DNA of 64,000 nt from Coriobacteriia bacterium (GCA_009779855.1 WRBC01000006.1:58679-122678), one strand, 5' to 3'. Positions 33,513-42,864 are shown, numbered from the stretch's first letter. Numbers and translations are program-made. The notes: generated from the sequence alone by a model not told the origin.

Positions 33513-34779
33513 GCCTTACCCCTTTCACTTCACAGTCTAATTGACCGTCCTTTAACCTTATCCGAATGTCTTGTCCAATGTTTGCAGCTTCTACAGTATC
33601 AAGCACTTCCCCAGATTCTTCATCAAAGACTGCTGCATACCCCCTGCCCAATACCTTTAGAGGGGAAAGAGCGTCCAATGCCTGTGCATTCTGCTCTAAT
33701 CTATGACGCCTTTGCTCTACAAGTGTGTTGCCACGTTTATGCAAGTGCTCTTGAGCGCGAAGTAACTTTGCCGATTGTGCTTCAAATCCCCTACCCATTT
33801 GAGCAGTCATTCGCTGCAAAACGGAGTCAAGCATCATTGCACGTACCTGTAGCAGTGCCTCTGGACCAGAAAATACTGGCCTGCTCGAATAACTATCAAG
33901 CTGTTGACGCAATAGGCGAACCTTTTTCTGTAGAGCTACGCTCATGCTACGAGAGCTGCCCATTAAAATCTGCTGTATGTCATCTACATTAGGCGTACTT
34001 ACCACCTCTGCAGCCGCTGTTGGTGTTGGAGCACGTAAGTCTGCAACGTGGTCAGCCAGACTTATATCGGGCTCGTGACCAATGCCTGCAACAACAGGCT
34101 TTTGCATCGCAGCAATGACACGAACGACCCGCTCACTTGAAAAAGGCAGCAAATCTTCAAAGGACCCACCCCCGCGAGCAAGGATCACCACATCCGCCTG
34201 TGACACATCGGCAGCCTGCAAGCCTTCAACAATACGCTCCTCAGCCTCTGACCCCTCAACGCGCACACCAAAAAGAAGGACTTCTGCAAAAGGCCACCTG
34301 CGCGCAAGCGTCTTTGTGATGTCATGTATAACTGCACCTGCCGGTGAAGTAACTACTGCAATTTTTCGAGGGAGTAAAGGAGGACTTTGTTTGTGGGCTT
34401 CGTCAAAAAGTCCCTCTGCGCGCAGGCGTGCTTCAAGACGCGCAAGTTCTAGGCGTAACTGTCCCTCCCCCGCAATATGAATCTTTGAGACATGAAAGCT
34501 CATCTCTCCTTTTTGAGGGTAGACAGAGAACTTTCCTTCAACCTCTACTTCTAGACCATCCTTAAGGTCTACACCAGCAGCTTTATATACATTGCCCCAA
34601 ATAATGCACTTTAGAGCACTGTCACTATCCTTTAAGCTGAGATACTTTGTAGCATACCGATTGCCTGTAAAACCTGAGACTTCACCAATGATACGCATGC
34701 GCATGGATTCAAGTCCAATTTTGACGATGTTAAGCGCCTCGCTTACACTAATCGCACTTTGCTCAGGCTTGCTTGGCAT
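33505..34779 (-). CDS. xseA: Exodeoxyribonuclease VII large subunit
   Basis: The catalytic subunit of exonuclease VII, which degrades single-stranded DNA. It has an N-terminal OB domain (ISVSEALNIVKIG, GEVSGFTGNRYATKYLSLKD, then CIIWGN), and the catalytic domain with IAVVTSPAGAVIHDI, DVVILARGGGSFEDLLPFSSE, VVAGIGHEPDISLADHVADLRAPTPTAAAE (seen in parts), and a coiled-coil C-terminus ending in LGRGYAAVFD. ATG at 34779 is chosen over 34836 because AGGGGG lies 7 bases before it; the longer form would add residues that only copy the rnd reading frame. It overlaps rnd by 17 bases. Length 424. Confidence 0.95.
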   Translation of the reverse strand: MPSKPEQSAISVSEALNIVKIGLESMRMRIIGEVSGFTGNRYATKYLSLKDSDSALKCIIWGNVYKAAGVDLKDGLEVEVEGKFSVYPQKGEMSFHVSKIHIAGEGQLRLELARLEARLRAEGLFDEAHKQSPPLLPRKIAVVTSPAGAVIHDITKTLARRWPFAEVLLFGVRVEGSEAEERIVEGLQAADVSQADVVILARGGGSFEDLLPFSSERVVRVIAAMQKPVVAGIGHEPDISLADHVADLRAPTPTAAAEVVSTPNVDDIQQILMGSSRSMSVALQKKVRLLRQQLDSYSSRPVFSGPEALLQVRAMMLDSVLQRMTAQMGRGFEAQSAKLLRAQEHLHKRGNTLVEQRRHRLEQNAQALDALSPLKVLGRGYAAVFDEESGEVLDTVEAANIGQDIRIRLKDGQLDCEVKGVRHG

Positions 34780-35989
34780 TAGTCGCCCCCTGAGATGGAT
34801 TCTGCACTGAATCCTGTACTGGTTTAACCTCTTCAATCACAAGGCAATTGTCCCTCATCAAAAGGCAGATTTTCCCTTCAAGTAGCCGCTTAAGCTCTTC
34901 CCCTATAAGATCTTTGCGCCAGCCCTGCATAAGTGCGCAATCTTCATTACGATGAGATACATAGTCTTCAAGTAATGCCCGCGAAGCTAATGCAGAACTT
35001 GAAATGCGATTCTGTTGAGCCCGCTTCCTGACAATGGCTGCCATGAGCTCGATTGCGGCACTATCTTCCCCCGACAATCTACGGCGCTGCGCAAGTTGAG
35101 GCCAGTCCTCTTGCAGACAAGCCTTTCCTGCCTTCACTGCAGCAAGAATCTTCGGTAGTGAATGCTTCAGATTAGAGTCCACACCACGTAGTTCTGCAAT
35201 GGCCTCTGTACTTGCTGGTGCACGCCTTGCAATCTCAAGGATTGACTCATCAGGCAGCAGCCAGCGCTTTGGAATATTCCTGCGCATGGCTTCGCTTTCT
35301 CGCCATGCAGCAACTTCACGCGCAATGGCCAGCTGTTGGGGCTTAAGCGAAGAGACTCGCTTAAGTCTACCGTACTGCTCGCGGATGTTAACAGTCAGTG
35401 CTTTATCTGAAGATTTGTAACTGAACTCTGCCTCAAGCCATGACTCTCTTCCTAGTGACTCAAGCTCTGACTTGATAAGCGGATAAAGCTGCAACAGGTA
35501 GTTTACGTCATCTTGCGCGTACTTAAGCTGCGCCTTACTAAGCGGACGCTTTGCCCAATCCGTAAAGCTATCTGCTTTATCTAGCTTAATATCTAGTAAA
35601 CGTTCGACCAAAGCAGCATAACCGATTTGTTCTGGCTGCCCAATTAGAACCGCTGCATCCTGTGTGTCAAAATAAGGCCTAGGAGCAGCCCCACAAGCAT
35701 CAAAAAGAATCTGAAGATCTTGATATCCCGAATGGAAAACTTTAACGATATCAGGATTAGACCAAAGCTCTGCCAGAGGTTTCAAATCAAGCTTTTCCTG
35801 CAGAGGATCAATAAGAAAGACTCTTGTTTCACCATCAATCGTAGCAGCAATCTGCAGTAGGCAAAGTTTTGGGAAATAAGTCTTCTCTCGCATGAATTCC
35901 GTGTCAATTGCAAGCACAGAAGTGTTCACGAGTGCCGACACGGCAGATTCAAGTTGTTTTGAATTTATAACAGTGGTAACGGGTTTCAT
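34763..35989 (-). CDS. rnd: Ribonuclease D
   Basis: A 3'-5' exoribonuclease of the DEDD type that trims tRNA and other RNA. The exonuclease domain shows LAIDTEFMREKTYFPKLCLLQ (ExoI; seen as DTEFMRE), KVFHSGYQDLQIL (ExoII), and YAQDDVNYLLQLY (ExoIII); an HRDC domain follows (EVAAWRESEAMRRNIPKRWLL). ATG at 35989 is chosen: it lies exactly six bases after TATAAT and no ribosome-binding site is seen. An ATG six codons upstream would lie before that -10 box. The product has 408 residues. xseA overlaps its end. Confidence 0.92.
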   Translation of the reverse strand: MKPVTTVINSKQLESAVSALVNTSVLAIDTEFMREKTYFPKLCLLQIAATIDGETRVFLIDPLQEKLDLKPLAELWSNPDIVKVFHSGYQDLQILFDACGAAPRPYFDTQDAAVLIGQPEQIGYAALVERLLDIKLDKADSFTDWAKRPLSKAQLKYAQDDVNYLLQLYPLIKSELESLGRESWLEAEFSYKSSDKALTVNIREQYGRLKRVSSLKPQQLAIAREVAAWRESEAMRRNIPKRWLLPDESILEIARRAPASTEAIAELRGVDSNLKHSLPKILAAVKAGKACLQEDWPQLAQRRRLSGEDSAAIELMAAIVRKRAQQNRISSSALASRALLEDYVSHRNEDCALMQGWRKDLIGEELKRLLEGKICLLMRDNCLVIEEVKPVQDSVQNPSQGATNAKQA

Positions 35990-35995
35990 GGAAGT

Positions 35996-36001
35996 ATTAT
36001 A
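35996..36001 (-). promoter_or_regulatory. -10 box of rnd, candidate leaderless start
   Basis: Minus-strand TATAAT is separated by six bases (ACTTCC) from the rnd ATG, with no Shine-Dalgarno between. No good -35 hexamer lies 17 bases upstream. The arrangement matches that at coaE. Confidence 0.5.
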
Positions 36002-36007
36002 GAACAT

Positions 36008-36436
36008 CTAGCCTATAATATTTTGCCTGCACGCACTTTCAAGAAACCAGCTACAATCATTGCAAATATCGTCTAGCATTGCAGCAGTCATACCTTTGTT
36101 AATCTTTTTAATAACTTCCTGATAGCTATAGTTATCTTCTTCAAGGTTAAAGCAATCCATTACTTTTTTGTCCATCATCTTTACCTTGAGATCCTTCTCG
36201 CAAATACCTGCAGCAACTTTCTTAGGACACTTATCGCAAATACTGTCTGTAGTAAACACAAGCTTGATGGGAGTACTGTCCTCATTTCGCAGACGTGAAA
36301 CAATCACTGTCATATTGCGAACAAATTCTTGGTTGTATCCCTTACCTTCATATCCCTGCGTGCAAAGCAGGTGATGTGGCCGTAACCTTAAGATGGAATC
36401 ATCTTGTTCGTGCTTTTGTTTCTTAGGCATCTTCAT
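36008..36436 (-). CDS. DUF1284-domain protein, Cys-rich
   Basis: The 142-residue protein contains LRPHHLLCTQGYEGKGYNQEF, the DUF1284 opening signature (seen here as LRPHHLLC and GYEGKGY), then CDKCPKK and a C-terminal CNDCSWFLESAC. The Cys pattern suggests an iron-sulfur or zinc site. Function is unknown. It lies between bioY and rnd. There is no clear Shine-Dalgarno before ATG; a TTGACA about 30 bases upstream lies in the end of bioY, but no good -10 follows. Confidence 0.75.
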   Translation of the reverse strand: MKMPKKQKHEQDDSILRLRPHHLLCTQGYEGKGYNQEFVRNMTVIVSRLRNEDSTPIKLVFTTDSICDKCPKKVAAGICEKDLKVKMMDKKVMDCFNLEEDNYSYQEVIKKINKGMTAAMLDDICNDCSWFLESACRQNIIG

Positions 36437-36448
36437 ACCGTAAGTAAT

Positions 36449-37018
36449 CTATGTTTTCGCGCCACTGTCAACAACCTGACGTATCTTAGGAGCAATGGCA
36501 AATATGAGAGCAATTTTCAGGAGCTCAGGAATCAGAAAAGGAAGCATGCCCAGTACAAAAGCCTCAAGCAAGCCAATTTGCATCACAAGTGAAAGTTGCG
36601 CTGTTCCAGCCATAAGATTAATAAGCATACCAACAATAAGGCCCCCTGCAAGAATGCCCGCGGCAAGCAAGCGTTGTCCACCCTCCCTTACAAGTACTGC
36701 TCTGTCAGCAGCGATTCCTGCGATGAATGCAAGCAAGGGAAAGGAAAGTAGATAGCCGCCTGTTGCGCCAATGAGAAAGCCAAACCCACCACTAAAAGCC
36801 GCAAACACAGGCACGCCTAACGCACCCAGAAGAAGATAGAGTGCCGCTGCTATCGCACCTCTCCGCGCCCCTAAAACCACACCAGCAAGTGCAATTGCAA
36901 AGGTTTGCATAGTAAGCGGCACAAAAGGCAAAGGTATGGTGATTTGCGCTAAAGCTGCGATTATGGCAACGAAAAGTGCGATTAGACATAGGTCACGTGT
37001 TGTTGTTTTTACTTCCAC
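36449..37018 (-). CDS. bioY: Biotin transporter substrate-binding subunit BioY
   Basis: BioY is the membrane S-component of ECF-type biotin uptake. The 189 residues form about six helices, with VPLTMQTFAIALAGVVLG (the P-x-T-x-Q-T region), LYLLLGALGVPVFAAFSGG, and GATGGYLLSFPLLAFIAG, all BioY hallmarks. No EcfA/EcfT genes are in the window. The start is GTG, with GGAGGGGG about 7 bases before. The nearby birA gene fits a biotin theme, because this strain probably imports biotin. Confidence 0.95.
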   Translation of the reverse strand: MEVKTTTRDLCLIALFVAIIAALAQITIPLPFVPLTMQTFAIALAGVVLGARRGAIAAALYLLLGALGVPVFAAFSGGFGFLIGATGGYLLSFPLLAFIAGIAADRAVLVREGGQRLLAAGILAGGLIVGMLINLMAGTAQLSLVMQIGLLEAFVLGMLPFLIPELLKIALIFAIAPKIRQVVDSGAKT

Positions 37019-37048
37019 TTTGAATCCCCCTCCATTTAAGTTCTAGTA

Positions 37049-37077
37049 ACTGTATAGGAAGAAAATAAGATTGTCAA
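37049..37077 (-). promoter_or_regulatory. Promoter of bioY
   Basis: Minus-strand TTGACA (37072-37077) is followed after 17 bases by TACAGT (37049-37054), giving a start about 25 bases before bioY. The region may hold a BirA operator because BirA here has an HTH domain, but I see no convincing match to the usual long inverted repeat. Confidence 0.5.
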
Positions 37078-37177
37078 CTAATTTAATAAAGGATGGTGAC
37101 AATTGATGAAGGTGAGCTGATTTTCGCATGAAGATAACCCTCACACTAGGCAGAATAAGGACTGTTCTTAAGGTGGA

Positions 37178-38158
37178 CTATCTGGGCCGCACGCTTACCT
37201 CACCAGAAGAGAGTGTCACTACTTCCCCTGTGTCCTTTTCTACAATAAGTTGCGCGTATCCATCAAGATCAAGCGCAGTAGCCTCATAACTATCACCAAG
37301 ACCCGTTACGATAACCCTTTCACCCAACATAAACATGCGCTGCCTGTATCGCGCAAGCATGTCTACATCAGTGTCTTGTTCCTTTGTCCTTACGACGCGA
37401 TTAATGACTTCCGCTGCAAGACGATTTCTTGTTACAGATGGTTTATCCGCCCCAAAGATTGACCCAATAAGATTACGCGAATCCTGCAAGACCCCTTCTG
37501 GCGGATCAATTAAGTTAATCCCAATTCCAACCACAATCCATTGCATGGTTCCACTCTCAAAATCCATTGCGGCCTCAGTTGAAATCCCACACACCTTTTT
37601 GTCCCCAACAAAGATGTCATTTACCCATTTAATGCGAGGCTTTGCTTCTGAAGTTTCCTCAATGGACTCACAAACAGCTACAGCAGTGCAGGCTGTTATT
37701 AGGGTAGACGCATCAAAACTCAGCAGCTTTGGACACAGCACTATACTCATATAGAGTCCACTTCCTGACGGGGAAATGAAATTCCTGCCGTAACGTCCCT
37801 TTCCTGCTGTTTGCTGATTAGCAATCACAACTGTGCCATGCTGAGCCCCTGCTACAGCCAGCTCTTTGGCAGTTGTATTAGTTGATTCTAGACAGTCGTA
37901 GACAAAAATCCTCTCTGTCAATTCTTTCTGTTCTAGATAAGAGGCCATACCTTGCGCCGAAAGAACATCGCTGTCCTCGCTTAAACAATATCCCTTATTG
38001 GTAACTGCTGTAACCTTGTGCCCATCTTTTTCTAGTTCTTTAATTGCTTTCCATATGGTATTACGGCTTACCCCAAGCTGTTCAGCAATATGCTCCCCTG
38101 AAATACTCTGTCCTCTACTGCTTTCAAGTAGTGCAAGAACTTTCTCTTTTGTACTCAT
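37178..38158 (-). CDS. birA: Bifunctional biotin-protein ligase / biotin repressor
   Basis: BirA attaches biotin to carboxylases and, with its N-terminal HTH, represses biotin genes. The winged HTH is at about residues 1-60 (LLESSRGQSISGEHIAEQLGVSRNTIWKAI, seen in parts). The ligase domain follows with STNTTAKELA, NQQTAGKGRYGRNFISPSGSGLY (GKGRYGR is the biotin-AMP loop), and KWVNDIFVGDKKVCGIS, then a C-terminal SH3-like domain. ATG at 38158 is preferred: it overlaps the pheA stop in an ATGA. A GTG seven codons earlier with GAGGT is an alternative. Length 326. Confidence 0.93.
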   Translation of the reverse strand: MSTKEKVLALLESSRGQSISGEHIAEQLGVSRNTIWKAIKELEKDGHKVTAVTNKGYCLSEDSDVLSAQGMASYLEQKELTERIFVYDCLESTNTTAKELAVAGAQHGTVVIANQQTAGKGRYGRNFISPSGSGLYMSIVLCPKLLSFDASTLITACTAVAVCESIEETSEAKPRIKWVNDIFVGDKKVCGISTEAAMDFESGTMQWIVVGIGINLIDPPEGVLQDSRNLIGSIFGADKPSVTRNRLAAEVINRVVRTKEQDTDVDMLARYRQRMFMLGERVIVTGLGDSYEATALDLDGYAQLIVEKDTGEVVTLSSGEVSVRPR

Positions 38159-39033
38159 CTTGATGCAGTCACCGGACACGTTACCTCACTATAGTTACCC
38201 AGGAAAGCAAGGTACTTTGTACATAAGTTTAGACGAGTCAACAAGTCATGCACCTTTTCATCATCAATACTCGCCTGCACATCGAAGTAGAACATAAAGT
38301 CAAAATCCGTGTCGGCTATGGGACGAGACTCAAGCTTTATCAAGTTCAGCTGCAGATGAGCAAATTGCTTAATTACCTCGTAAAGCGAGCCTGATTTATG
38401 CTCAGTAGTTAACATAAGACTTATTCTGTCTGGATTTCCGTAGACCTCACACTTTTTCGAGATACAGATGAAACGTGTGTAATTGTTGGCATTATTTTGA
38501 ATGTCTTTTTCCAGAACTGTTAAACCATAGAGTTCCGCACAATTTTCTGACGCAATAGCCGCAACATCTGTCCTGCCACTTTCTGCAACCAGCTGCGCTG
38601 CTGTCGCTGTATTTGCGCACATAATAAGCTCTACATGAGGATGTCTTTCTATAAAGGCACTACACTGCCTTGCAGCCTGCTCATGCGTGTATATTTCCTT
38701 TATGTCCTCAAGGGGGATCTGCCTATTTCCTAGCAAGGTGTGAGAGATAGATATTTTTACGCTTCTTACGATATAGAAGTTATATTCCTTCATCAGGTCA
38801 TATACGTCTGTCACTGATCCCGCATTTGAGTTTTCAATGGGGAGTATTCCGTACTGACATAAGCCTGCATCCACAGCCCGAAAAACACCATCGAAGGTGC
38901 GCATATTCATGATTTCGGGTTGCTCAAAAAGAATATCTGCTGCTACTTGAGAAAAAGCCCCTTTAACCCCCTGACAAGCAACTGATGCACTTTTTGGGAA
39001 TTCTTCTTTTCGGTACTCTTTAAGGCTAATCAT
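38155..39033 (-). CDS. pheA: Prephenate dehydratase
   Basis: It converts prephenate to phenylpyruvate in phenylalanine synthesis. SVACQGVKGAFSQVAADILF and GVFRAVDAGLCQYGILPIENSNAGSV (seen as YGILPIENSNAG) begin the catalytic domain; NYTRFICISK is the conserved TRF region; KSGSLYEVIKQFAHLQLNL and LESRPIADTDFDFMFYFD form the C-terminal ACT regulatory domain that binds Phe. There is no fused chorismate mutase domain. AGAGGA lies 6 bases before ATG. birA overlaps its end by four bases. Confidence 0.93.
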   Translation of the reverse strand: MISLKEYRKEEFPKSASVACQGVKGAFSQVAADILFEQPEIMNMRTFDGVFRAVDAGLCQYGILPIENSNAGSVTDVYDLMKEYNFYIVRSVKISISHTLLGNRQIPLEDIKEIYTHEQAARQCSAFIERHPHVELIMCANTATAAQLVAESGRTDVAAIASENCAELYGLTVLEKDIQNNANNYTRFICISKKCEVYGNPDRISLMLTTEHKSGSLYEVIKQFAHLQLNLIKLESRPIADTDFDFMFYFDVQASIDDEKVHDLLTRLNLCTKYLAFLGNYSEVTCPVTASR

Positions 39034-39137
39034 CTTAAATCCTCTTGTTCTCGCAAGATTTGCACAGAAGACTATCGTATCAAACTAGGTACTAATGATT
39101 AGAAAATAACCAAAGAACAATGGGTTACTTTAGAAGA

Positions 39138-39211
39138 TGGCTGGGGTACTAGGATTCGAACCTAGACAACTGGCACCAAAAACCAGCGTCCTGCCATTAG
39201 ACGATACCCCA
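39138..39211 (-). tRNA. tRNA-Gln (anticodon UUG)
   Basis: Minus-strand TGGGGTATCG opens the acceptor and D stem, CTGGTTTTTGGTGCCAG is the anticodon arm with UUG, and TAGGTTCGAATCCTA is the T arm; the acceptor closes with TACCCCA, and the CCA end is encoded. The sequence closely follows E. coli tRNA-Gln(UUG). Confidence 0.97.
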
Positions 39212-39342
39212 ACGCAAACGCAGCGAGAGGATTGATGCATTGCATCAAATCCTGAGCGCAGTGCTGCGAAGCTACAAGCAACGCAAGCGTAGCGAGAGAA
39301 TCATGTGCTTGCACAATGATTCCGAACGAAGTGCGGCGAGGC
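39212..39342. repeat. Pair of modular hairpin repeats (copies A and B)
   Basis: ACGCAAACGCAGCGAGAG (39212) and ACGCAAGCGTAGCGAGAG (39281) are 69 bases apart. Each is followed by a different near-palindrome (around GATGCATTGCATC, and around TGTGCTTGCACA) and then by a similar right flank (GCGCAGTGCTGCGAAGC, GAAGTGCGGCGAGGC). The flanks are kept while the hairpin sequence changes with compensating arms. They fill most of the gap between dnaE and tRNA-Gln. A related copy lies at 5887-5955. Confidence 0.6.
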
Positions 39343-39384
39343 CAAAGGCAGCGCCGACTGAATAGTGTAGCACAATTTTTAAGG

Positions 39385-42300
39385 CTATTCCACTGACACA
39401 GTATCGTTGCCTAGCTGAGCCTTGAGACGACCAAGTAGCTGGATATTATCAGGATTGACTTGCTCTGGCAATACAGCCACTGTCGTAGTTGCTGACACAG
39501 GTTCAAAGATGTGCAGTTCGACAATGCTTTGCCCAGGAAATTGCGCCAAGCTACGACGGAAACTTTCTATAGCTGCCCTATCCCCCATTTGCTCTGGAGT
39601 TACCTTTACAACCAGCTTTGGCTTAGGGCCATTATCTCCATTGCCACCATTATCACGCGGCAATTCTTTAATCTCGTTCACGATAAGGGTCGTGTCACCG
39701 TCTTCTACCTTATACTGCCCGTTCATTAACACTATTCTGTCGTTTTCGATAAGGCGTTCATAAGCTTTTACCGCCTTACCCCAAACAACAAAGTCTAAAC
39801 TGCCGCCCAAATCTTCCAGCTGACCACGCGCATACATATTCCCAGATTTTGAGGGTCTGATCTCAACCCCCGTAAGCATTCCCGCAAACCAGCCAGAAAA
39901 ATTCTTAGGAATCTCTGGCGAGGTGATACTGATATCAGCATACTCTCGTATGGCATCAGCATAATCAGAAAGTGGATGATCCGAAAGATACATTCCCAGA
40001 TAATCGCGCTCGAAAGCCAGTTTTAAGCCCTTATCCCATTCATCAGCAGCAGTTCCTGGGGGCTCCATGGCATCATCTTCAAAACCATGCTCCTCTGGCT
40101 CAAACATATCAAACATTGAAATCTGGCCGGCATTACGCGCCTGTGCACGGGTTGCTGCGTGCTTCAGTAGACCCTCTTCAACAATGCGGAAAAGCTGCTT
40201 ACGCGGATACCCTGTAGAATCAAAGGCGCCCGCCTTAATAAGTGCTTCTACTACACGTTTATTAGAGACTTTTGCCTCTGCTCTGTTCACAAAATCATAC
40301 AGATTTTCGAAGGGTCCATTTTCTTCACGGTCTGCCAGAATAGATTCGGCAACTGCCTCTCCTACACCCTTAATACCCGCAAGTCCGTAACGGATTCCTT
40401 CTCCTGGGTTATTAAAGAAATAGATGTCTGACTTATTGACATCAGGCGGAAGTACAGCAAGACCTTCATCCTTGCACTCTTGAATGTAGCGAGTAAGCTC
40501 GTCAGTCTTTCCTAGCTTGCTCGTAAGAACTGCCGCCATAGTTTCGCCAGGATAATGAGCTTTAAGGTAAGCAGTCCTCATGGTGGTAAGACCATATGCA
40601 GCAGAGTGGCTTTTATTAAAGGCGTATTCCGCAAAGGGTAAAATATCTTCCCATAACTGTGATGCCATAGTGCCATCATAACCACGCTCGACCGCACCAT
40701 TAACCCACTTTTCTCGCATGGGGGTGAGTACCTCAAGAATCTTTTTACCCATTGCCTTACGCAGTTTATCCGCTTCTGCTGCAGTAAAGCCACTCATTTC
40801 CATAGATATGAGCATTACCTGTTCTTGGTACACGATTGCGCCATACGTGTCTTCTAGGATAGGCTTTAGACGTTCATCGTAGTAGGTTACTTCTCTTTGC
40901 CCATGCTTTCGCTGAACAAAGTCGTCAACCATGCCTGACTGCAGTGGCCCTGGCCTAAAAAGAGCCAAAACAGCTACGATGTCGGCAAACTGTGTGGGTC
41001 TCATCCTGCGAAGAAGTGCCCGCATGCCAGAACTTTCCACTTGGAAAACACCCGCTGTATGCGCGCGTGTTAGCAAGGCAAAAGACTTAGGATCATCAAG
41101 AGGGATTTCGTTCTTATCAATAAGGCGGTCGTAATTTTTCTCAATCGCTTTAATAGCGTCCTCGATTACCGAGAGATTACGCAGTCCTAAAAAGTCCATT
41201 TTCAGGAGTCCCATGTCAGCAAGTGTTTCGCCGTCATATTGGGTAATTACAAGTGAGTCATCCTTATCCTTTGTGTCAATCTTTACTGGCGCATATTCGG
41301 TAATATCTTCACGGCTAATGATTACAGCGCAAGGGTGGACACCCTCCCCGCGGATATATCCCTCAATAGATAGTGCTGCATCAATGACAATTTTTGCCTC
41401 TTCATCGCCCTTATAGAGTTCCTTGAACTTTGGATTTTTCTCCATCGCGCCGTTGATGGATGTCAGAAAAGGTATTTGGGCGTTAATCTTTGTACCCAAA
41501 CCAAAGGGTTTATCCATGATGCGTGCGATATCGCGAACTGCCTGTTTCGCCATAAGTTTAGAGTAAGTGATTACTTGCGTTACACGACTTTCTCCGTACT
41601 TTTCTCGTACGTAATTAATGACTTCATCACGCCTACGAGGCTCGAAATCCATATCGATATCAGGCATTTCACTACGCTCCGGATTAAGAAAGCGCTCAAA
41701 AAGCAGGTCGTGTTCTAGCGGATCGAGGTCAGTAATATCTAGCGAATAGGCAATGATTGAGCCTGCTGCACTACCACGGCCAGGACCTACTGCAATGCCG
41801 CGATCTAGGGCCCAGCGAGTAAAGTCAGATACGATTAAAAAATAGGCGCAAAAGCCCTTCTCTGCAACAATGTCTAACTCGAAGTCTAGACGGTCTAGCG
41901 ATTCCTGCGGGACATCATCAGTACCATAGCGCTTTTTTAGGCCATCAACACAGAGTTCGCGTAGATGCTCACGTTCTGTTTTTTCTTCTGGGATCTCAAT
42001 GACAGGCAAAATGGCCTTACTAAAATCCAGTTCAACATTACAGGCCTTGGCGATATCAAGTGTATTGTCATAGGCACCCGCATAATCCCCGATAGCCTCT
42101 TCCATTTCTGCACGTGACTTCATGTGCAGTTCTTTGTAGGCCTTCATGCGATTGGTATCATCAAGTGTTCTACCACCTGACCCAATGCACATGAGGTAGT
42201 CTTGCATGGTATCGTCACCCTCATTAACATAATGAATATCATTTGTCGCAACAAGCCCAAGACCCATTTCGTGCGCTAACGAAGAAATGCCGTCACAAAG

Positions 42301-42864
42301 CTGCTTTTGCGTCACGCCACTTCTTGTAGAGCCTCCATGATTCTGAATTTCTAGGTAGAAGCACCCTGGATCAAAAACACCGGCGTAGTATTCCGCCCAT
42401 TTACGCGCCTCAGCAGGGTCGCCCTGCTCGATAAAACTTGAAACAGCACCATACATGCAGGCTGAAGTTGCAATGAGCCCTGATGAGTACTTTTCTAGAA
42501 TCTCGCTATCAACACGAGGGCGATAGTAAAAACCTTCAGTTCCTGCATGACTACAAATCTTCATAAGGTTCTGATAACCCTCATTATTTCGGGCTAACAA
42601 AACTAGGTGATAGAGGGTTCGGTTGTTTTGATCTTTAACAAAGCGAGAATTGGGTGTGAAATAAATCTCGCAACCAATGAGTGGCTTAATGCCTGCTGCA
42701 GTAGCCTGCTGATAAAAATCGATTGCGCCAAACATATACCCGTGGTCAGTAATGGCCAGCGCGGGCATTTCTAGTTCTTTTGCGCGTGCAATAAGCGGCT
42801 TAACCTTTGCGGCACCGTCAAGTAGCGAATATTCTGTATGAGTATGAAGATGAACGAAACTCAT
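39385..42864 (-). CDS. dnaE: DNA polymerase III alpha subunit, DnaE type
   Basis: The replicative polymerase subunit, 1159 residues. The N-terminal PHP domain begins FVHLHTHTEYSLLDG, with ITDHGYMFG further on. GRGSAAGSIIAYSLDITD and PDIDMDFEPRRRDEV (about residue 400, two catalytic Asp) mark the palm, LFRPGPLQSGMVDDFVQRK follows, FNKSHSAAYG lies in the fingers, and the C-terminal OB region holds SGNMYARGQLEDLGGSLDFVVW. The start overlaps the yerC stop by four bases (ATGA), with GAGGAGGG before. No PolC is present in the window. Confidence 0.97.
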   Translation of the reverse strand: MSFVHLHTHTEYSLLDGAAKVKPLIARAKELEMPALAITDHGYMFGAIDFYQQATAAGIKPLIGCEIYFTPNSRFVKDQNNRTLYHLVLLARNNEGYQNLMKICSHAGTEGFYYRPRVDSEILEKYSSGLIATSACMYGAVSSFIEQGDPAEARKWAEYYAGVFDPGCFYLEIQNHGGSTRSGVTQKQLCDGISSLAHEMGLGLVATNDIHYVNEGDDTMQDYLMCIGSGGRTLDDTNRMKAYKELHMKSRAEMEEAIGDYAGAYDNTLDIAKACNVELDFSKAILPVIEIPEEKTEREHLRELCVDGLKKRYGTDDVPQESLDRLDFELDIVAEKGFCAYFLIVSDFTRWALDRGIAVGPGRGSAAGSIIAYSLDITDLDPLEHDLLFERFLNPERSEMPDIDMDFEPRRRDEVINYVREKYGESRVTQVITYSKLMAKQAVRDIARIMDKPFGLGTKINAQIPFLTSINGAMEKNPKFKELYKGDEEAKIVIDAALSIEGYIRGEGVHPCAVIISREDITEYAPVKIDTKDKDDSLVITQYDGETLADMGLLKMDFLGLRNLSVIEDAIKAIEKNYDRLIDKNEIPLDDPKSFALLTRAHTAGVFQVESSGMRALLRRMRPTQFADIVAVLALFRPGPLQSGMVDDFVQRKHGQREVTYYDERLKPILEDTYGAIVYQEQVMLISMEMSGFTAAEADKLRKAMGKKILEVLTPMREKWVNGAVERGYDGTMASQLWEDILPFAEYAFNKSHSAAYGLTTMRTAYLKAHYPGETMAAVLTSKLGKTDELTRYIQECKDEGLAVLPPDVNKSDIYFFNNPGEGIRYGLAGIKGVGEAVAESILADREENGPFENLYDFVNRAEAKVSNKRVVEALIKAGAFDSTGYPRKQLFRIVEEGLLKHAATRAQARNAGQISMFDMFEPEEHGFEDDAMEPPGTAADEWDKGLKLAFERDYLGMYLSDHPLSDYADAIREYADISITSPEIPKNFSGWFAGMLTGVEIRPSKSGNMYARGQLEDLGGSLDFVVWGKAVKAYERLIENDRIVLMNGQYKVEDGDTTLIVNEIKELPRDNGGNGDNGPKPKLVVKVTPEQMGDRAAIESFRRSLAQFPGQSIVELHIFEPVSATTTVAVLPEQVNPDNIQLLGRLKAQLGNDTVSVE

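Noticed and set aside
33582..33992. Plus-strand open frame of 136 codons opposite xseA
   Set aside because: It is antisense to a clear gene, with no recognisable domain or start signal.
37019..37177. BirA operator upstream of bioY
   Set aside because: TAGTTGACA and TAGTAACTG are only vaguely symmetric; there is no long inverted repeat of the usual biotin-box type.
39090..39125. Terminator after tRNA-Gln
   Set aside because: Only a 5-bp TAACC/GGTTA stem with an 11-base loop precedes TTTTC, which is too weak to list.
39212..39342. Two spaced repeats that could suggest a CRISPR array
   Set aside because: Only two units, flanks diverge, the cores are palindromic rather than spacer-like, and no cas genes are near.
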